Assembly (NCBI GenBank): GCA_030639305.1
Contig: DAOWCY010000115.1
Coordinates: 1 to 22,611 of the forward strand
Length of the DNA stretch: 22,611 nt
Origin: JAGLQA01 sp023135565
Lineage (GTDB): Bacteria > Acidobacteriota > Aminicenantia > UBA2199
Reading direction: 5' to 3'
In this document: piece after piece, positions 1 to 8,926 of the stretch
Position numbering within the stretch: the first letter of the stretch is position 1
Layout of the letters: each line of letters starts with the position of its first letter
Notes under the pieces: generated by a model
What the model saw: the letters and a program-made list of their open reading frames with translations, nothing else
The model's database searches: none
Told to the model about the DNA's origin: nothing
Made by a program: the position numbers and the translations under genes

Positions 1-3000
1 AAGTATGCACAAAGGTACTTCCCGCCTGAACCGTCATCTCTATCTATTACTATGATTTCTTTTATTTTTTCGTGGTCTAACAACCGGCTCTCTATCTCAC
101 CGATCTCGATGCGGAAGCCGCGAATTTTGACCTGGAAATCTATCCTGCCGATGAATTCGATCCTGCCTCCGGCAAGCCACTTCACTAAATCTCCAGTACG
201 GTAAAGAGTGGCCGGTTCACCTTCCCCGAAAGAATGAGACACAAACTTCTTCTTCGTTAATTCTTTATCGTTCACATAGCCGATGCCCACGCTTTCACCG
301 CCGATCAATAACTCACCGGCTATGCCCGGGGGAAGCAATTGCAGATTCTTATCGGTGACATATAATTTCACATTGTAAACCGGCTCGCCGATGGGCACGG
401 CTTCTTCTAAAAACCGGCGAGGCTCCGTGATCCTGTATGCATTGCTGATATCGGTACATTCAGTGGGGCCGTAGGTGTTCACGATTACCCCGTTACAGTA
501 CTCAGATTCCACCCACTTCATAAACATACTCATGGATAGGGGTTCGCCGCCTAAATATACGTACCTTAAGGCGGACAGTTTTTTCAACTCATCCCCTTTG
601 CAAAACTCGATCAATTGGAAAAACATACTGGGGGTACAATTGATCCAGGTCACTCCACGCTCTTCTATATCACGGAGTATCGCGCCGGGGTCGAAATAAT
701 TCACAGCGGGAATACACAACACGCCGCCCAGGATCAACGATGCATAAAAATTCTTCTGGGTTAGATCGAAACTGAAAGAGGTCATCAATAAGTTCCGGTC
801 GGTGGCTTTTAGATCGAAGTCTTTCACAAACCAGTTTACCAAATTGACAAAACTGCGTTGGTACACGCCCGCTCCTTTGGGCACACCGGTGGAACCGGAG
901 GTAAAAATAATATAAATCAAATCTTCGGGCCCGCTGAGGGGCGGCAAATTCTCACCGGGAAGAGCTGCTATTTCAGCGGCCAGATCGTCGAGATTAAGCA
1001 CCGGGCAGGCAATATCCCCTATCTCCTTCTTTTCGACCGGTTCTTTCCGGGTTAACAATGTCACTGCTTTACCCTGTTCCAACATCGTGAGGATTCTTTT
1101 TTCCGGGTATTCGGGGTCGATGGGTAAATAAGCGCCCCCGGCTTTTAACACCGCGTAAATAGCTGCGACCAGTTCGATGGAGCGTTCCAACATGATACCC
1201 ACCACACTGTTGGCTTTTACTCCCTTAGCTCTCAATAACCGGGACAGGCGGTTGGCTCTTTCGTTTAATTCTGCGTATGTCAGGATGCCGCGCCCAGCTT
1301 GCTCCCGGTTTAAAGATTGGGATTGCGCCGCAGCCGCACCCGCCCTCTCAAACCCGGTCTCGCGGTCTGCGGTTTCTTCTTCCGCCGCTAAAGAACCCCA
1401 GATAGCAGTATCATCCGGGGTTCTTTCTACCTGCTCCTCGAACATCCGGTATATGGTCTTATGCCGTGGATACTCTACCTCCGTGTCATTAAAATCATAC
1501 AGGATTTCACGTTTTTCCTCAGCAGAGATAAACTCTATTTCCCCAAGCTTTCCGCCGGGATCCGCTAAAACAACAGACACCACTTTCTCGAAATATTTTA
1601 TAAACCTCTTTATGGTCCCGGGTTTGAACAATTTGGTGCAGTACTCTAAAACAAATTCCGGCTCTTCCCCCTCTTCAAAACAATACAAGGTCATATCGAA
1701 CTTAGATGAGATCTCCTTCTGCACATTGCGCGTTATCCTCAAACCGGGTATCTTCAACTCCGGCATCTCCATATTCTGCAGCACAAACATCACGTCGAAA
1801 AGGGGGTTACGTCCGCTGCTCCTGGCCTGGGCAACTTTCTCTATCAACTCTTCATACTGGTGCTCCTGGCTATCGAAGGCGCGCAGGGAATTCTCCTTTA
1901 CCTCTTTTAAAAATTGCGGAAAGCTCTTCCCCGGGGCAGGATAATTCCTGATAGCCAGGGTATTGATAAATAAACCTACTATCCCTTCAAGATCATCATG
2001 CAATCGTCCGGCTATAGGACTGCCTAAAATGATATTTTCCTGGCCGCTGAGCTTCGATAAAAATATATTAAAAATGGCAAACAATACCATAAAAAGGGTC
2101 GAATCCTCTTTTAATGCCAGGCGGTTCAACGCTTCTTTCACTTCTTTGTCCAGCGGAAACCTGACTACTGCTCCCGCGAAACCCTGTACCGCGGGTCTGG
2201 TATAATCAGTAGGCAGCTCCAGTAACTCCTCTTCGATATCCCGGTCGATAGACTCCTTTTCCTCCTCTCCTTGCCTCCTGTCGAGCAGCCACTGCACATA
2301 ATCCCGGTAGCGGAATCTTAAGGGCGGCGGGTCTTCTTCCCTGTAAAAAGAAAGAAAATCGGCGATGAATATTCCTGTCGAGACTCCATCGGAGATGATA
2401 TGGTGCGTATCCACCATCAAGATATGAGATGGAGTTTCACCGGCCCGGGTTTTTATCATCCCGAATCGCAAAAGCGGCGCTTTCGAGAGATCAAAAGGAC
2501 GAACAAAACTTTTGGCAATGCCCGCGGCAGGCTCTCTTTCGTAAATTGAGGGGGCTGCTGTTTCATCTCCCTTTCCGGGGGTGAAGGAGATATCCATTAT
2601 TGACGTTAGATCGTGAAATTCGATCTCGAATTTAATATCACGGGCGCGGCGCACTTCCTGGACCACTTCGGCATCTACTACTTTAAAAGAAGTTCGCAAA
2701 CTTTCATGCCGCTGGATAAGCTTCTTAAAAGCTGCGGCGAATTTCTCCTTCTCGATCCGGCCGTCTGCTATCATTATTTCCAACATTCCGTAACTTACAT
2801 TTCCCGGTTCCAACTGCTGGAAAAAAAAGAACCTCTTCTGGGCCGGCGATGCCGGATAGTATTCCCTCTTCTCTACTGCTTTTATGGAGCGAAATCTCTC
2901 TTTTACCGCGGCTTCTTCGATATAGGCGGATAACCACCTTATAGTAGGAGCTTTGAAAAATTCGCCTAATTGTACACTTATATCGAAATTTTTATGTATC

Positions 3001-6000
3001 TTAGTTACGAGCCGGGTGGCCCTTAAAGAATGACCGCCTATCTCAAAAAAATTATCGTCGATTCCTATGGAGTCGCCACCTGTATTTAAAACCCGTGACC
3101 ATATTTCAACCAATTTTTCTTCTCTCCCGTCCCGGGGCGCTGTATATTTCTCCAGGGAACCTATCCCGGGTTTGGGCAGCGCTTTCCTGATGACTTTCCC
3201 TGTAGGCGATAGGGGCAAACTCTCCATATGCACAAAATAGGCGGGTACCATATAAGCGGGGAGTAACCCGGATAAATATTCTCTTAATCCCGGGGCTGGG
3301 GGACTTTCTTCTCCAACCCTGGCCACGACGTAGGCACAGAGATATTTATCGTCGCTTTTTTCACTATTTATGGTTACTACCGCTTCTTTTATATCTTTAT
3401 GCTTTAACAAAAGATTCTCTATCTCTCCTAATTCGATGCGGAAGCCCCTGATCTTGACCTGGAAATCCATCCGGCCCAGGAATTCTATATTGCCGTCAGG
3501 CTGCCAACGGGCTATGTCGCCGGTACGGTAAAGAGTGGTTGGTGAGGAGTGAGAGGTGATTGGTGAGAGATGAGCGGTCTGAGGATGAAGGCTGAATGCT
3601 GGGGCTGTTAGGAACATTTCCGCGCTGAGTTCCGGGTTATTAAGGTAACCGCGGGCCAGGTTGTCCCCGCCGATGCACAGTTCACCGGGAACTCCCAGGG
3701 GCTGTAATTCGTGGTTTTTATTTAGGATGTAAAGCTTGATATTCCGCATGGGTTTGCCGATGGGTATGCTGCCCTGCCCGGGCCAACCGGACAACGAGTA
3801 ATTACTGGAATAAACCGTGCCTTCGCTGGGGCCGTATATGTTTTCCAACCTGATCCCGGGAATTAAACTGCGGGCTTTATGCACCGGTTCGGAGAGCAGC
3901 GCCTCTCCTGCTAAAAATAAATATCTCAGGCTGGATAGCGATTTCACAGCGCCGGGGTCCAGGCCATCTATAAATACGTTGAACATAGAAGGAACAAAAT
4001 TGATATGAGTGACGGCATAACGCTCGATAGCTGCGATTATCTTGCGGGGGTCTTTCTCTCCTCCCGGCTCCAATATAGCCAACCTACCTCCGGAAAAAAA
4101 CCAGCCGAATAATTCCGCCACCGATACATCGAAAAGAAACGATGTCTTTAGCAAATAAGTGTCCGCTTCTAACAGGGGATATTCTTTTTGTAAAGCAGTA
4201 AGTATATTGACTACCGGCCTATGCTCTACTAAAACCCCTTTGGGCTTGCCGGTAGAACCGGAAGTGTAAATCACATAGGCTAAATGGGAGGAATTAAAAA
4301 CCGGGGAGGGAATTTTCGCCTCCTTAACCTCAGCTTCAGCCGGTGAATCTATAAAAACCGTCTCACCTTGCCAATCGTCCAATTCAGCGGACGCTTCACG
4401 CAAACTGCCGCTGCTGAGCAGCAGCGGGGTACTGCTATCTTCCAGGATATAACGTTTCCTCTCCCGCGGGTAAGCGGGATCGATGGGCAAATAAGCGCCG
4501 CCTGCTTTTAATATGCCGAGTATGCCGACAATCATTAAAACAGATCGTTCCACCATTAATCCCACTATAGTCCCGGTTTGAACTCCTTTTTCAACCAATA
4601 CCGCGGCTAAAATACCGGCTTCTTCATCTAATTTTTTATAGGTTAACGCCATGCCTGCGATTTGGGATTCGCGGTTTCCTTTTCCTGCCTCGACTCCGGT
4701 TAGGGCGGTGTTTGCCGGGGTGATTCCTGCTTGCTCTTCAAACAATGCATGTATGGTTTTGTCTTTGGGGTAATCGGCGGCGGTATCGTTAAAATCGATC
4801 AGCAGCCGTCGTCTCTCTCCTGTCGATAAAATGTCTAAGGCACTGCATTCCCTGCCGGGGTCGAGTAAAATTCCTTCTAAAATATTGGTAAAATGACGGG
4901 ATAATCGCTCTATTACTCCCTTTTCAAATAATTCACTATTATAAATAAAAGCGATTTCGATCTTTTCGGATAAGGTAATCGCCAGGGTAAGGTCATAATT
5001 GGTCATCTCGAACATAGAATAAGATTCTATACGCAGCCGGCTGCTTTGCAGCGCCGCGGCGTCCAGGGGATAGTTCTCTACCACTACGATGGAATCGAAT
5101 AACTCCTCTATGCCGGCCAACGGGCTGTACGCTTTTATATCCACTAAGGGGGTGGCTTCATATTCCTGCCGCTTTTGCAGCGCTTCATTAACTCTTTTAA
5201 GCAGGCCGGCTATCTTTTCACCACTTTCGTTTTCTATACGCAGCGGCAGGGTATTGATAAATAATCCTACGATATCCTCTATACCCTTTATCCTGGCCGA
5301 CCTGCCCGCTGCGGTGACGCCAAAAATCACATCGGCACTGTTATTATAACCCTGCAGCAGGATACCGTAAGCGCTGTAAAACAAAGAGGCTGGGGTAACT
5401 TTGTTTTCTTTAGCAAAATCCTCCAACTTCTCCCGGAATTCTTTTGCCAACCCGGTTTTGAAATGCCCGATGGCGCTGATCTCCCTGCTGCCGGGCCGCT
5501 TTACCGACAGTACGGTGGAGGCGTTGAACCCGGCTAAGTACTCTTTCCAGAAATTTTCCCGGTCATTTTGATCCAGCTTTTTTATCCACTTTATATACTC
5601 TTTAAAATTTGTCTTGATTGGTTTTTGCGGTTCTTGCCCGGCTGCCAAAACCTCATAAGTGGCAAAAAACTCCCGCAAAATAATCCCGTTACTCCAACCG
5701 TCATACAAGATATGATGATTGCTTATTATTATCTCATATTTCTCTGCCTCGATCCGGCACAGCGTTACCCGGAACGGCACCTGTTCTAAATCGAAGCATC
5801 CGGCGGGTGCACCCTCTAAGCCGCTTCGCGGCAATACAGCAGGGACAGGATGTCGGGGGTCCGATAAATAATCAAAACATCTTATCTCCGGCCGGTGCTC
5901 TTTTAACACAACCTGTACCGGTTTTTCTACTTTCTGCCAGCGGAATACCGTACGCAGCATGGGATTATTCGACACCACAAAATTCCAGGCTTCTTCAAAA

Positions 6001-6152
6001 TAGTCCTCGTCTATACTACCCGATATTTGCAAACATAACTGCTCGAAATAAAGGTCGCTGTGCGGATTTTTGAGGTAATGATAAAGCATTCCCTCCTGCA
6101 TGGGAGTTAACGCAAAAATATCCTCGATTTTTTTCTTATCTAATTTTTCCAA
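1..6152 (-). CDS. Non-ribosomal peptide synthetase, C-A-T-C-A..., 3' end outside window
   Basis: Multimodular NRPS that adds amino acids to a thioester-bound peptide in the cytoplasm. The frame is open from 6152 to the window edge (about 2050 residues) and I followed it by hand. The start is TTG at 6152, immediately after an in-frame TAA, with AAGGTG 6 nt upstream. Domains: condensation from residue ~10 (LTPMQEGMLYHYL; HHILYDGWS at ~146); adenylation ~470-960 (YTSGSTGKPKG, NIYGPSEGT, YRTGDIARW, PTGKVIRKAL); carrier domain with the pantetheine Ser at ~1042 in GGHSL; second condensation (HHIISDGVS at ~1250); second adenylation ~1560 onward (FTSGSTGVPKG, TYGPTECT, YRTGDLVKW), cut after the A8 region. 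No epimerase, methyltransferase or thioesterase lies in the visible part. By eye the specificity residues are D-V-A-N-F-A-I-V-Y-K (A1) and D-L-K-N-Y-G-T-D-I (A2, last residue off window); I do not assign substrates. Starting with a C domain suggests either an upstream partner or a starter C domain. A1 carries a heptamer-encoded insertion (see 3541-3604). Confidence 0.96.
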   Translation of the reverse strand, partial: MEKLDKKKIEDIFALTPMQEGMLYHYLKNPHSDLYFEQLCLQISGSIDEDYFEEAWNFVVSNNPMLRTVFRWQKVEKPVQVVLKEHRPEIRCFDYLSDPRHPVPAVLPRSGLEGAPAGCFDLEQVPFRVTLCRIEAEKYEIIISNHHILYDGWSNGIILREFFATYEVLAAGQEPQKPIKTNFKEYIKWIKKLDQNDRENFWKEYLAGFNASTVLSVKRPGSREISAIGHFKTGLAKEFREKLEDFAKENKVTPASLFYSAYGILLQGYNNSADVIFGVTAAGRSARIKGIEDIVGLFINTLPLRIENESGEKIAGLLKRVNEALQKRQEYEATPLVDIKAYSPLAGIEELFDSIVVVENYPLDAAALQSSRLRIESYSMFEMTNYDLTLAITLSEKIEIAFIYNSELFEKGVIERLSRHFTNILEGILLDPGRECSALDILSTGERRRLLIDFNDTAADYPKDKTIHALFEEQAGITPANTALTGVEAGKGNRESQIAGMALTYKKLDEEAGILAAVLVEKGVQTGTIVGLMVERSVLMIVGILGILKAGGAYLPIDPAYPRERKRYILEDSSTPLLLSSGSLREASAELDDWQGETVFIDSPAEAEVKEAKIPSPVFNSSHLAYVIYTSGSTGKPKGVLVEHRPVVNILTALQKEYPLLEADTYLLKTSFLFDVSVAELFGWFFSGGRLAILEPGGEKDPRKIIAAIERYAVTHINFVPSMFNVFIDGLDPGAVKSLSSLRYLFLAGEALLSEPVHKARSLIPGIRLENIYGPSEGTVYSSNYSLSGWPGQGSIPIGKPMRNIKLYILNKNHELQPLGVPGELCIGGDNLARGYLNNPELSAEMFLTAPAFSLHPQTAHLSPITSHSSPTTLYRTGDIARWQPDGNIEFLGRMDFQVKIRGFRIELGEIENLLLKHKDIKEAVVTINSEKSDDKYLCAYVVARVGEESPPAPGLREYLSGLLPAYMVPAYFVHMESLPLSPTGKVIRKALPKPGIGSLEKYTAPRDGREEKLVEIWSRVLNTGGDSIGIDDNFFEIGGHSLRATRLVTKIHKNFDISVQLGEFFKAPTIRWLSAYIEEAAVKERFRSIKAVEKREYYPASPAQKRFFFFQQLEPGNVSYGMLEIMIADGRIEKEKFAAAFKKLIQRHESLRTSFKVVDAEVVQEVRRARDIKFEIEFHDLTSIMDISFTPGKGDETAAPSIYEREPAAGIAKSFVRPFDLSKAPLLRFGMIKTRAGETPSHILMVDTHHIISDGVSTGIFIADFLSFYREEDPPPLRFRYRDYVQWLLDRRQGEEEKESIDRDIEEELLELPTDYTRPAVQGFAGAVVRFPLDKEVKEALNRLALKEDSTLFMVLFAIFNIFLSKLSGQENIILGSPIAGRLHDDLEGIVGLFINTLAIRNYPAPGKSFPQFLKEVKENSLRAFDSQEHQYEELIEKVAQARSSGRNPLFDVMFVLQNMEMPELKIPGLRITRNVQKEISSKFDMTLYCFEEGEEPEFVLEYCTKLFKPGTIKRFIKYFEKVVSVVLADPGGKLGEIEFISAEEKREILYDFNDTEVEYPRHKTIYRMFEEQVERTPDDTAIWGSLAAEEETADRETGFERAGAAAAQSQSLNREQAGRGILTYAELNERANRLSRLLRAKGVKANSVVGIMLERSIELVAAIYAVLKAGGAYLPIDPEYPEKRILTMLEQGKAVTLLTRKEPVEKKEIGDIACPVLNLDDLAAEIAALPGENLPPLSGPEDLIYIIFTSGSTGVPKGAGVYQRSFVNLVNWFVKDFDLKATDRNLLMTSFSFDLTQKNFYASLILGGVLCIPAVNYFDPGAILRDIEERGVTWINCTPSMFFQLIEFCKGDELKKLSALRYVYLGGEPLSMSMFMKWVESEYCNGVIVNTYGPTECTDISNAYRITEPRRFLEEAVPIGEPVYNVKLYVTDKNLQLLPPGIAGELLIGGESVGIGYVNDKELTKKKFVSHSFGEGEPATLYRTGDLVKWLAGGRIEFIGRIDFQVKIRGFRIEIGEIESRLLDHEKIKEIIVIDRDDGSGGKYLCAY
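3541..3604. repeat. Degenerate heptamer repeats inside the NRPS A1 domain
   Basis: On the plus strand five heptamers of the form RRTGANN run from 3541 to 3575 (GGTGAGG, AGTGAGA, GGTGATT, GGTGAGA, GATGAGC). Eight irregular bases follow, then GATGAAG, GCTGAAT, GCTGGGG. The minus strand encodes a Ser/Thr/Pro/His-rich loop between A6 and A7 of the first adenylation domain. That loop has 24 residues before LYRTGD, against 10 in module 2: 14 extra residues, or 42 nt, equal to six heptamers. Related heptamers occur at 7458-7513 and 20842-20869. Confidence 0.75.
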
Positions 6153-6456
6153 TTATTTCACCTTGTCCGGTGGGGATAAAAAGCCCCGTCGCGCTGCAAT
6201 TTCGCGGCGCATTTAGGGACCGGTAAAAACAACAAGGATTTATTTGAAATGATAAAATGAAGCGGAGGAGCATAACCGGCGAACATCCATGTCCGGGGTA
6301 AGCTCCCGCCATTGAGTGTGCATGTGTGAAGTCTAACTTTTATTAGATGTCATTACAGATTTCACTACTGATCGGTTTTAATTGGCAGCCAGCAGCCGAT
6401 TGTCGTCTTGATTCAATCTTGATTCAACGCAGTACTAAAGTTCACAAACATTTTAA

Positions 6457-6485
6457 AAGTTAACATAGATTTAAAAATCTGTCAA
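6457..6485 (-). promoter_or_regulatory. Possible NRPS promoter with a dyad in its spacer
   Basis: On the minus strand a perfect TTGACA (6485-6480) is followed after 17 nt by TAACTT (6462-6457), a weak -10. The spacer contains the dyad AGATTT-AA-AAATCT (6467-6480), placed where a repressor could sit. The NRPS start would be about 300 nt downstream. Confidence 0.4.
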
Positions 6486-6778
6486 CCATTTAGTTAAAAA
6501 AAAATCCATTTTCTACCATTCGGATGGTTGGGCATGATCTTCAACGCTAAATTTAAACCATGAATACCAAAAGGAAAAGGAAAAGGAAAACAGTGATCTT
6601 ATAGTTATAAAAAAGGATTTTGATAAATCTTGTCCTGACATTTAAAGGTGTCATAAAAGATTCGTTTTTTTCTAAATTTCGAGAGTGATTATCCTATTCC
6701 TTTCTAAATCATAAAGGTTTAATACCTTTACCTGACCTTCGTTATTCTTCTTTTTAACAGGACCCGTAAACAATTTGG

Positions 6779-6832
6779 GTCAAGCTGGTCGAAAGTGAAT
6801 TTCCCAGGCCCCTCATAGGATGCGGCCGCCGT
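6779..6832. repeat. Diverged dispersed repeat, copy 1
   Basis: Starts GTCAAGCTGGTCGAAAGTG and ends around GATGCGGCCGCCG. It matches 7304-7356 in the same orientation over roughly 55 bp with several substitutions. Shared blocks include GTCAAG-TGGTCG, CCAGG-CCTCAT and TGCGG-CGCCG. No reading frame is obviously conserved, so its nature is unknown. Confidence 0.5.
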
Positions 6833-7042
6833 CCCCCCGCCGGGTGTTTTGGATTTTTTTCAATTTGTGAAAATTAATTACCTGTCACTATTTTTCGACA
6901 CGAATATTTTTATTTACGCTTTTGAAAAAGGTAAGACAGGAAAGAAGAGACGTGCAGTAGAGCTGATAAAAAGTAAAAAATATCCGCTGTAACAAGCATC
7001 CAGGTCTTAAATGAGTTTGTAAGCGCAGCGGTCAAAAAAGAA

Positions 7043-7228
7043 TTACTTGCAAAGCAGGAAGCTGTCGATACGGCGCTCCTTATCGAAGGTGAGTTTGAGG
7101 TCGTTCCGTTGGACAGCCCGTTTTTTGTTCTTTTTGTTCAGAGGCAAAAATATGGGGAGAAATACCAGCAGCGGGATAAATATCGAGACAACCAATTTGT
7201 AAAAATTTATTTCTAATAAAATTTCCAT
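7043..7228 (-). CDS. Possible small single-span membrane protein, 61 aa
   Basis: Unrecognised. The N-terminal third is one strongly hydrophobic segment (LVVSIFIPLLVFLPIFLPL, residues ~12-30) followed by a basic stretch (NKKNKKRA), which predicts an N-out/C-in single-span protein. GGAGG lies 14 nt upstream of the ATG, rather far. That GGAGG belongs to a GGCCGCCGGAGGC block also found at 19341-19353, so it may not be a ribosome binding site. The protein-like hydrophobic/basic pattern is the main argument; no family or neighbour supports it. Confidence 0.35.
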   Translation of the reverse strand: MEILLEINFYKLVVSIFIPLLVFLPIFLPLNKKNKKRAVQRNDLKLTFDKERRIDSFLLCK

Positions 7229-7303
7229 TTATTACGTATTCGCCTCCGGCGGCCAACTTTTTACTAATACTTCGTGAAAGTTTGCTGAAAAAACAAACTT
7301 TTT

Positions 7304-7356
7304 GGTCAAGGTGGTCGGAGATGCTGTCTCCAGGCTCCTCATGAGTTGCGGGCGCC
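7304..7356. repeat. Diverged dispersed repeat, copy 2
   Basis: Second copy of the repeat at 6779-6832, beginning GTCAAGGTGGTCGGAGATG. Unlike copy 1 it runs into a GC-rich palindrome followed by a T run (7348-7367). Just before it, AAAGTTTG (7277-7284) and CAAACTTT (7294-7301) form an 8-bp inverted repeat. Confidence 0.5.
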
Positions 7357-7367
7357 GCCCGCTTTTT
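7348..7367 (+). terminator. Intrinsic terminator-like hairpin on the plus strand
   Basis: GCGGGC-GCC-GCCCGC followed directly by TTTTT: a 6-bp GC stem with a 3-nt loop. It points rightward, although no rightward gene is visible in 6153-7348. It could end a small unannotated transcript or simply be part of the repeat. Confidence 0.45.
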
Positions 7368-7457
7368 GAAAAAAGTTGGACAAAAACTTCTATTAAGGCG
7401 CTGCGCGCCATTCAGAGAATATCTTTCAACCCTCCAGGGTTCGTCAGTATACTTTTA

Positions 7458-7513
7458 GCTGGGGGCTGAATGCCCAAAGCTGAATGCTGATTGCCGAACG
7501 CTGAAGGCTGTAC
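7458..7513. repeat. Heptamer array GCTGAAN, eight units
   Basis: Eight consecutive heptamers: GCTGGGG, GCTGAAT, GCCCAAA, GCTGAAT, GCTGATT, GCCGAAC, GCTGAAG, GCTGTAC. The array ends 9 bp before the stop codon of the 467-aa gene. It is degenerate but strictly 7-periodic, like the arrays at 20842 and inside the NRPS. Confidence 0.8.
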
Positions 7514-7522
7514 TAACGGCTG

Positions 7523-8926
7523 TTATTTAATCTTCACCCTGATGCCGCCGAAAACAGAGGCGATAATGTTGTAAACAGTACTCATGACAGCGCCCATTAT
7601 TCCGAAAAATATAAAACCGGCGATTCCTCCTATGGCTGCGAAAATTAATCCTCCGGCCAAACCACCCTGGGCGTTCTTAAGCATCTCGGGAAATCGATCG
7701 ATCAGGCTGTCGAATACCCCGGTAAATATGCCGAAGGTGGCACCAAATAATACCCCTATGATTAAACCGACACCTCCTAAAAAAAACATCAGGGAAACCA
7801 TATTGACAGCACTTATTACCAACTGGTCTCCCCGGTCGAACTTCCCGGTAACGGGCGCTCCTTTCGGCTGCGCTTCGTAATCCCTGACCGGACCGGGGGC
7901 CGCGGCGGGGATGGCGTCTACCCGTACAGTACTGCTGTCTTCCATGGCTGCGGCGAAGGTTCCGGCCGCGGCTCCCGCTGCGGGGGAGGGGTCGAAAGCG
8001 CCTGCTCCTGCGGCTTCAGGGGTTGCAGCGGCAAGCTCATCCTCCTGGGTGGATACCACTTCAAAACCACCGAGCCCGGCTGCTTCACCGCTTCCTTCAA
8101 CTCCATCGAGATCGATGGTAGTGCTTTCCGCCCTGCCTGTTTCGATCACAGCGGCTGCTTCCGCTCCGCCTTCCTGGCCGGCGGCAAAGGCATCCACCCC
8201 GGCGGAGATATTATCCTGGGAATCACCGAAACCTTCGATTTCGAAAGAACTGCTGTCCTGGGCGGCGCTGAAATTTTCGACCGCGGCTGCGCTGCTTTCT
8301 TCTTTTTTTAAGGCGGCCATGGCATCCACGATAACTGCACCGCTTGCTTCCCCAGCGCCTGCGCCGAAGAGATCATCCGTGCCGGTGCTGCCTGCGGCGC
8401 CTCCGGCAGCGGGCATGGCATCCACGATAACTGCACCGCTCCCTTCTCCTGCGGCTGTTCCAAAAACATCATCCGCGGCGGAAGCGGCGCCGGCGTCTGT
8501 TCCGCCTGAGGCGTCGTTCCGGATGGCGCTAAAATCCCGTTCGATACGCCCTTCCTGTTTGATAGGCGATTGGTCCATCACTACGGTGCTGTAATCCGGC
8601 TCGCTGCCGGTGTCCCGGGAGGCGGGGACTGCCGGTTCGATACTGCCGGCTCGCTGCTCCTGGGCGGATGACGCGGCTGGGGCTGGGGGTGGGGGAGGGG
8701 CGGCTGCCGGTTCTTTAAAAGGGGACTTCTCATTCCAGGCTTTGCCGTCGTATACATACCATTTGCCTGTTTTTCCACCTATCATCCAGTACTTTCCGTC
8801 TTCACCCTGGAGCATTATCTTTTTCAACTCTTTCTTCAATGTGTCGGAATCGATTTCACCTCGCTTGTGCTGCCCGCTAAGGATTTTGTGTCTGGCTTCA
8901 ACTGCTCTAAACTTTTTTTCATCCAT
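7523..8926 (-). CDS. Low-complexity protein with DUF3566-like C-terminal membrane domain
   Basis: 467 aa. Residues 1-70 form a small charged domain ending in WMIGGKTGKWYVYDGKAW, a pattern I associate with short domains that accompany signaling proteins. Residues ~71-360 are Ala/Gly/Pro/Glu-rich and probably disordered. They contain repeats of SGAVIVDAM (163-171, 195-203) and related acidic strings (DYSTVVMD 111-118, ESTTIDLD 267-274, SSTVRVD 331-337). Residues ~368-467 hold two long hydrophobic segments (~374-404, ~421-460) and end in YNIIASVFGGIRVKIK. That end and the general pattern resemble DUF3566-type membrane domains; this is recognition by eye. The protein is probably inner-membrane, with a long cytoplasmic tail. 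The ATG has GGAGG 5 nt upstream and overlaps the folC stop by 8 nt, implying translational coupling. Function unknown. Confidence 0.85.
   Translation of the reverse strand: MDEKKFRAVEARHKILSGQHKRGEIDSDTLKKELKKIMLQGEDGKYWMIGGKTGKWYVYDGKAWNEKSPFKEPAAAPPPPPAPAASSAQEQRAGSIEPAVPASRDTGSEPDYSTVVMDQSPIKQEGRIERDFSAIRNDASGGTDAGAASAADDVFGTAAGEGSGAVIVDAMPAAGGAAGSTGTDDLFGAGAGEASGAVIVDAMAALKKEESSAAAVENFSAAQDSSSFEIEGFGDSQDNISAGVDAFAAGQEGGAEAAAVIETGRAESTTIDLDGVEGSGEAAGLGGFEVVSTQEDELAAATPEAAGAGAFDPSPAAGAAAGTFAAAMEDSSTVRVDAIPAAAPGPVRDYEAQPKGAPVTGKFDRGDQLVISAVNMVSLMFFLGGVGLIIGVLFGATFGIFTGVFDSLIDRFPEMLKNAQGGLAGGLIFAAIGGIAGFIFFGIMGAVMSTVYNIIASVFGGIRVKIK

Larger units (their letters stand above)
6153..7042. other. 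Long non-coding region upstream of the NRPS
   Basis: About 890 bp in which I find no convincing gene on either strand. It holds the possible NRPS promoter (6457-6485), two perfect tandem copies of TCTTGATTCAA (6406-6427), three GGAAAA hexamers (6573-6590), a small ACCAT-TCGG-ATGGT hairpin near 6518, and one copy of a diverged repeat (6779-6832). Just upstream of the NRPS start on the minus strand, GCGC arms (about 6200-6220) and GGGG/CCCC arms flank a T run and could fold as a leader hairpin. Confidence 0.5.

Noticed and set aside
475..6073. Several plus-strand open frames (for example 1177-1944, 2613-2933, 5089-5349)
   Set aside because: All lie antisense to the continuous NRPS frame, lack SD sites, and have no recognisable protein pattern.
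6558..6605. Tiny plus-strand ORF rich in Lys/Arg (MNTKRKRKRK...)
   Set aside because: No SD; it is produced by a simple GGAAAA repeat and stops after 14 codons.
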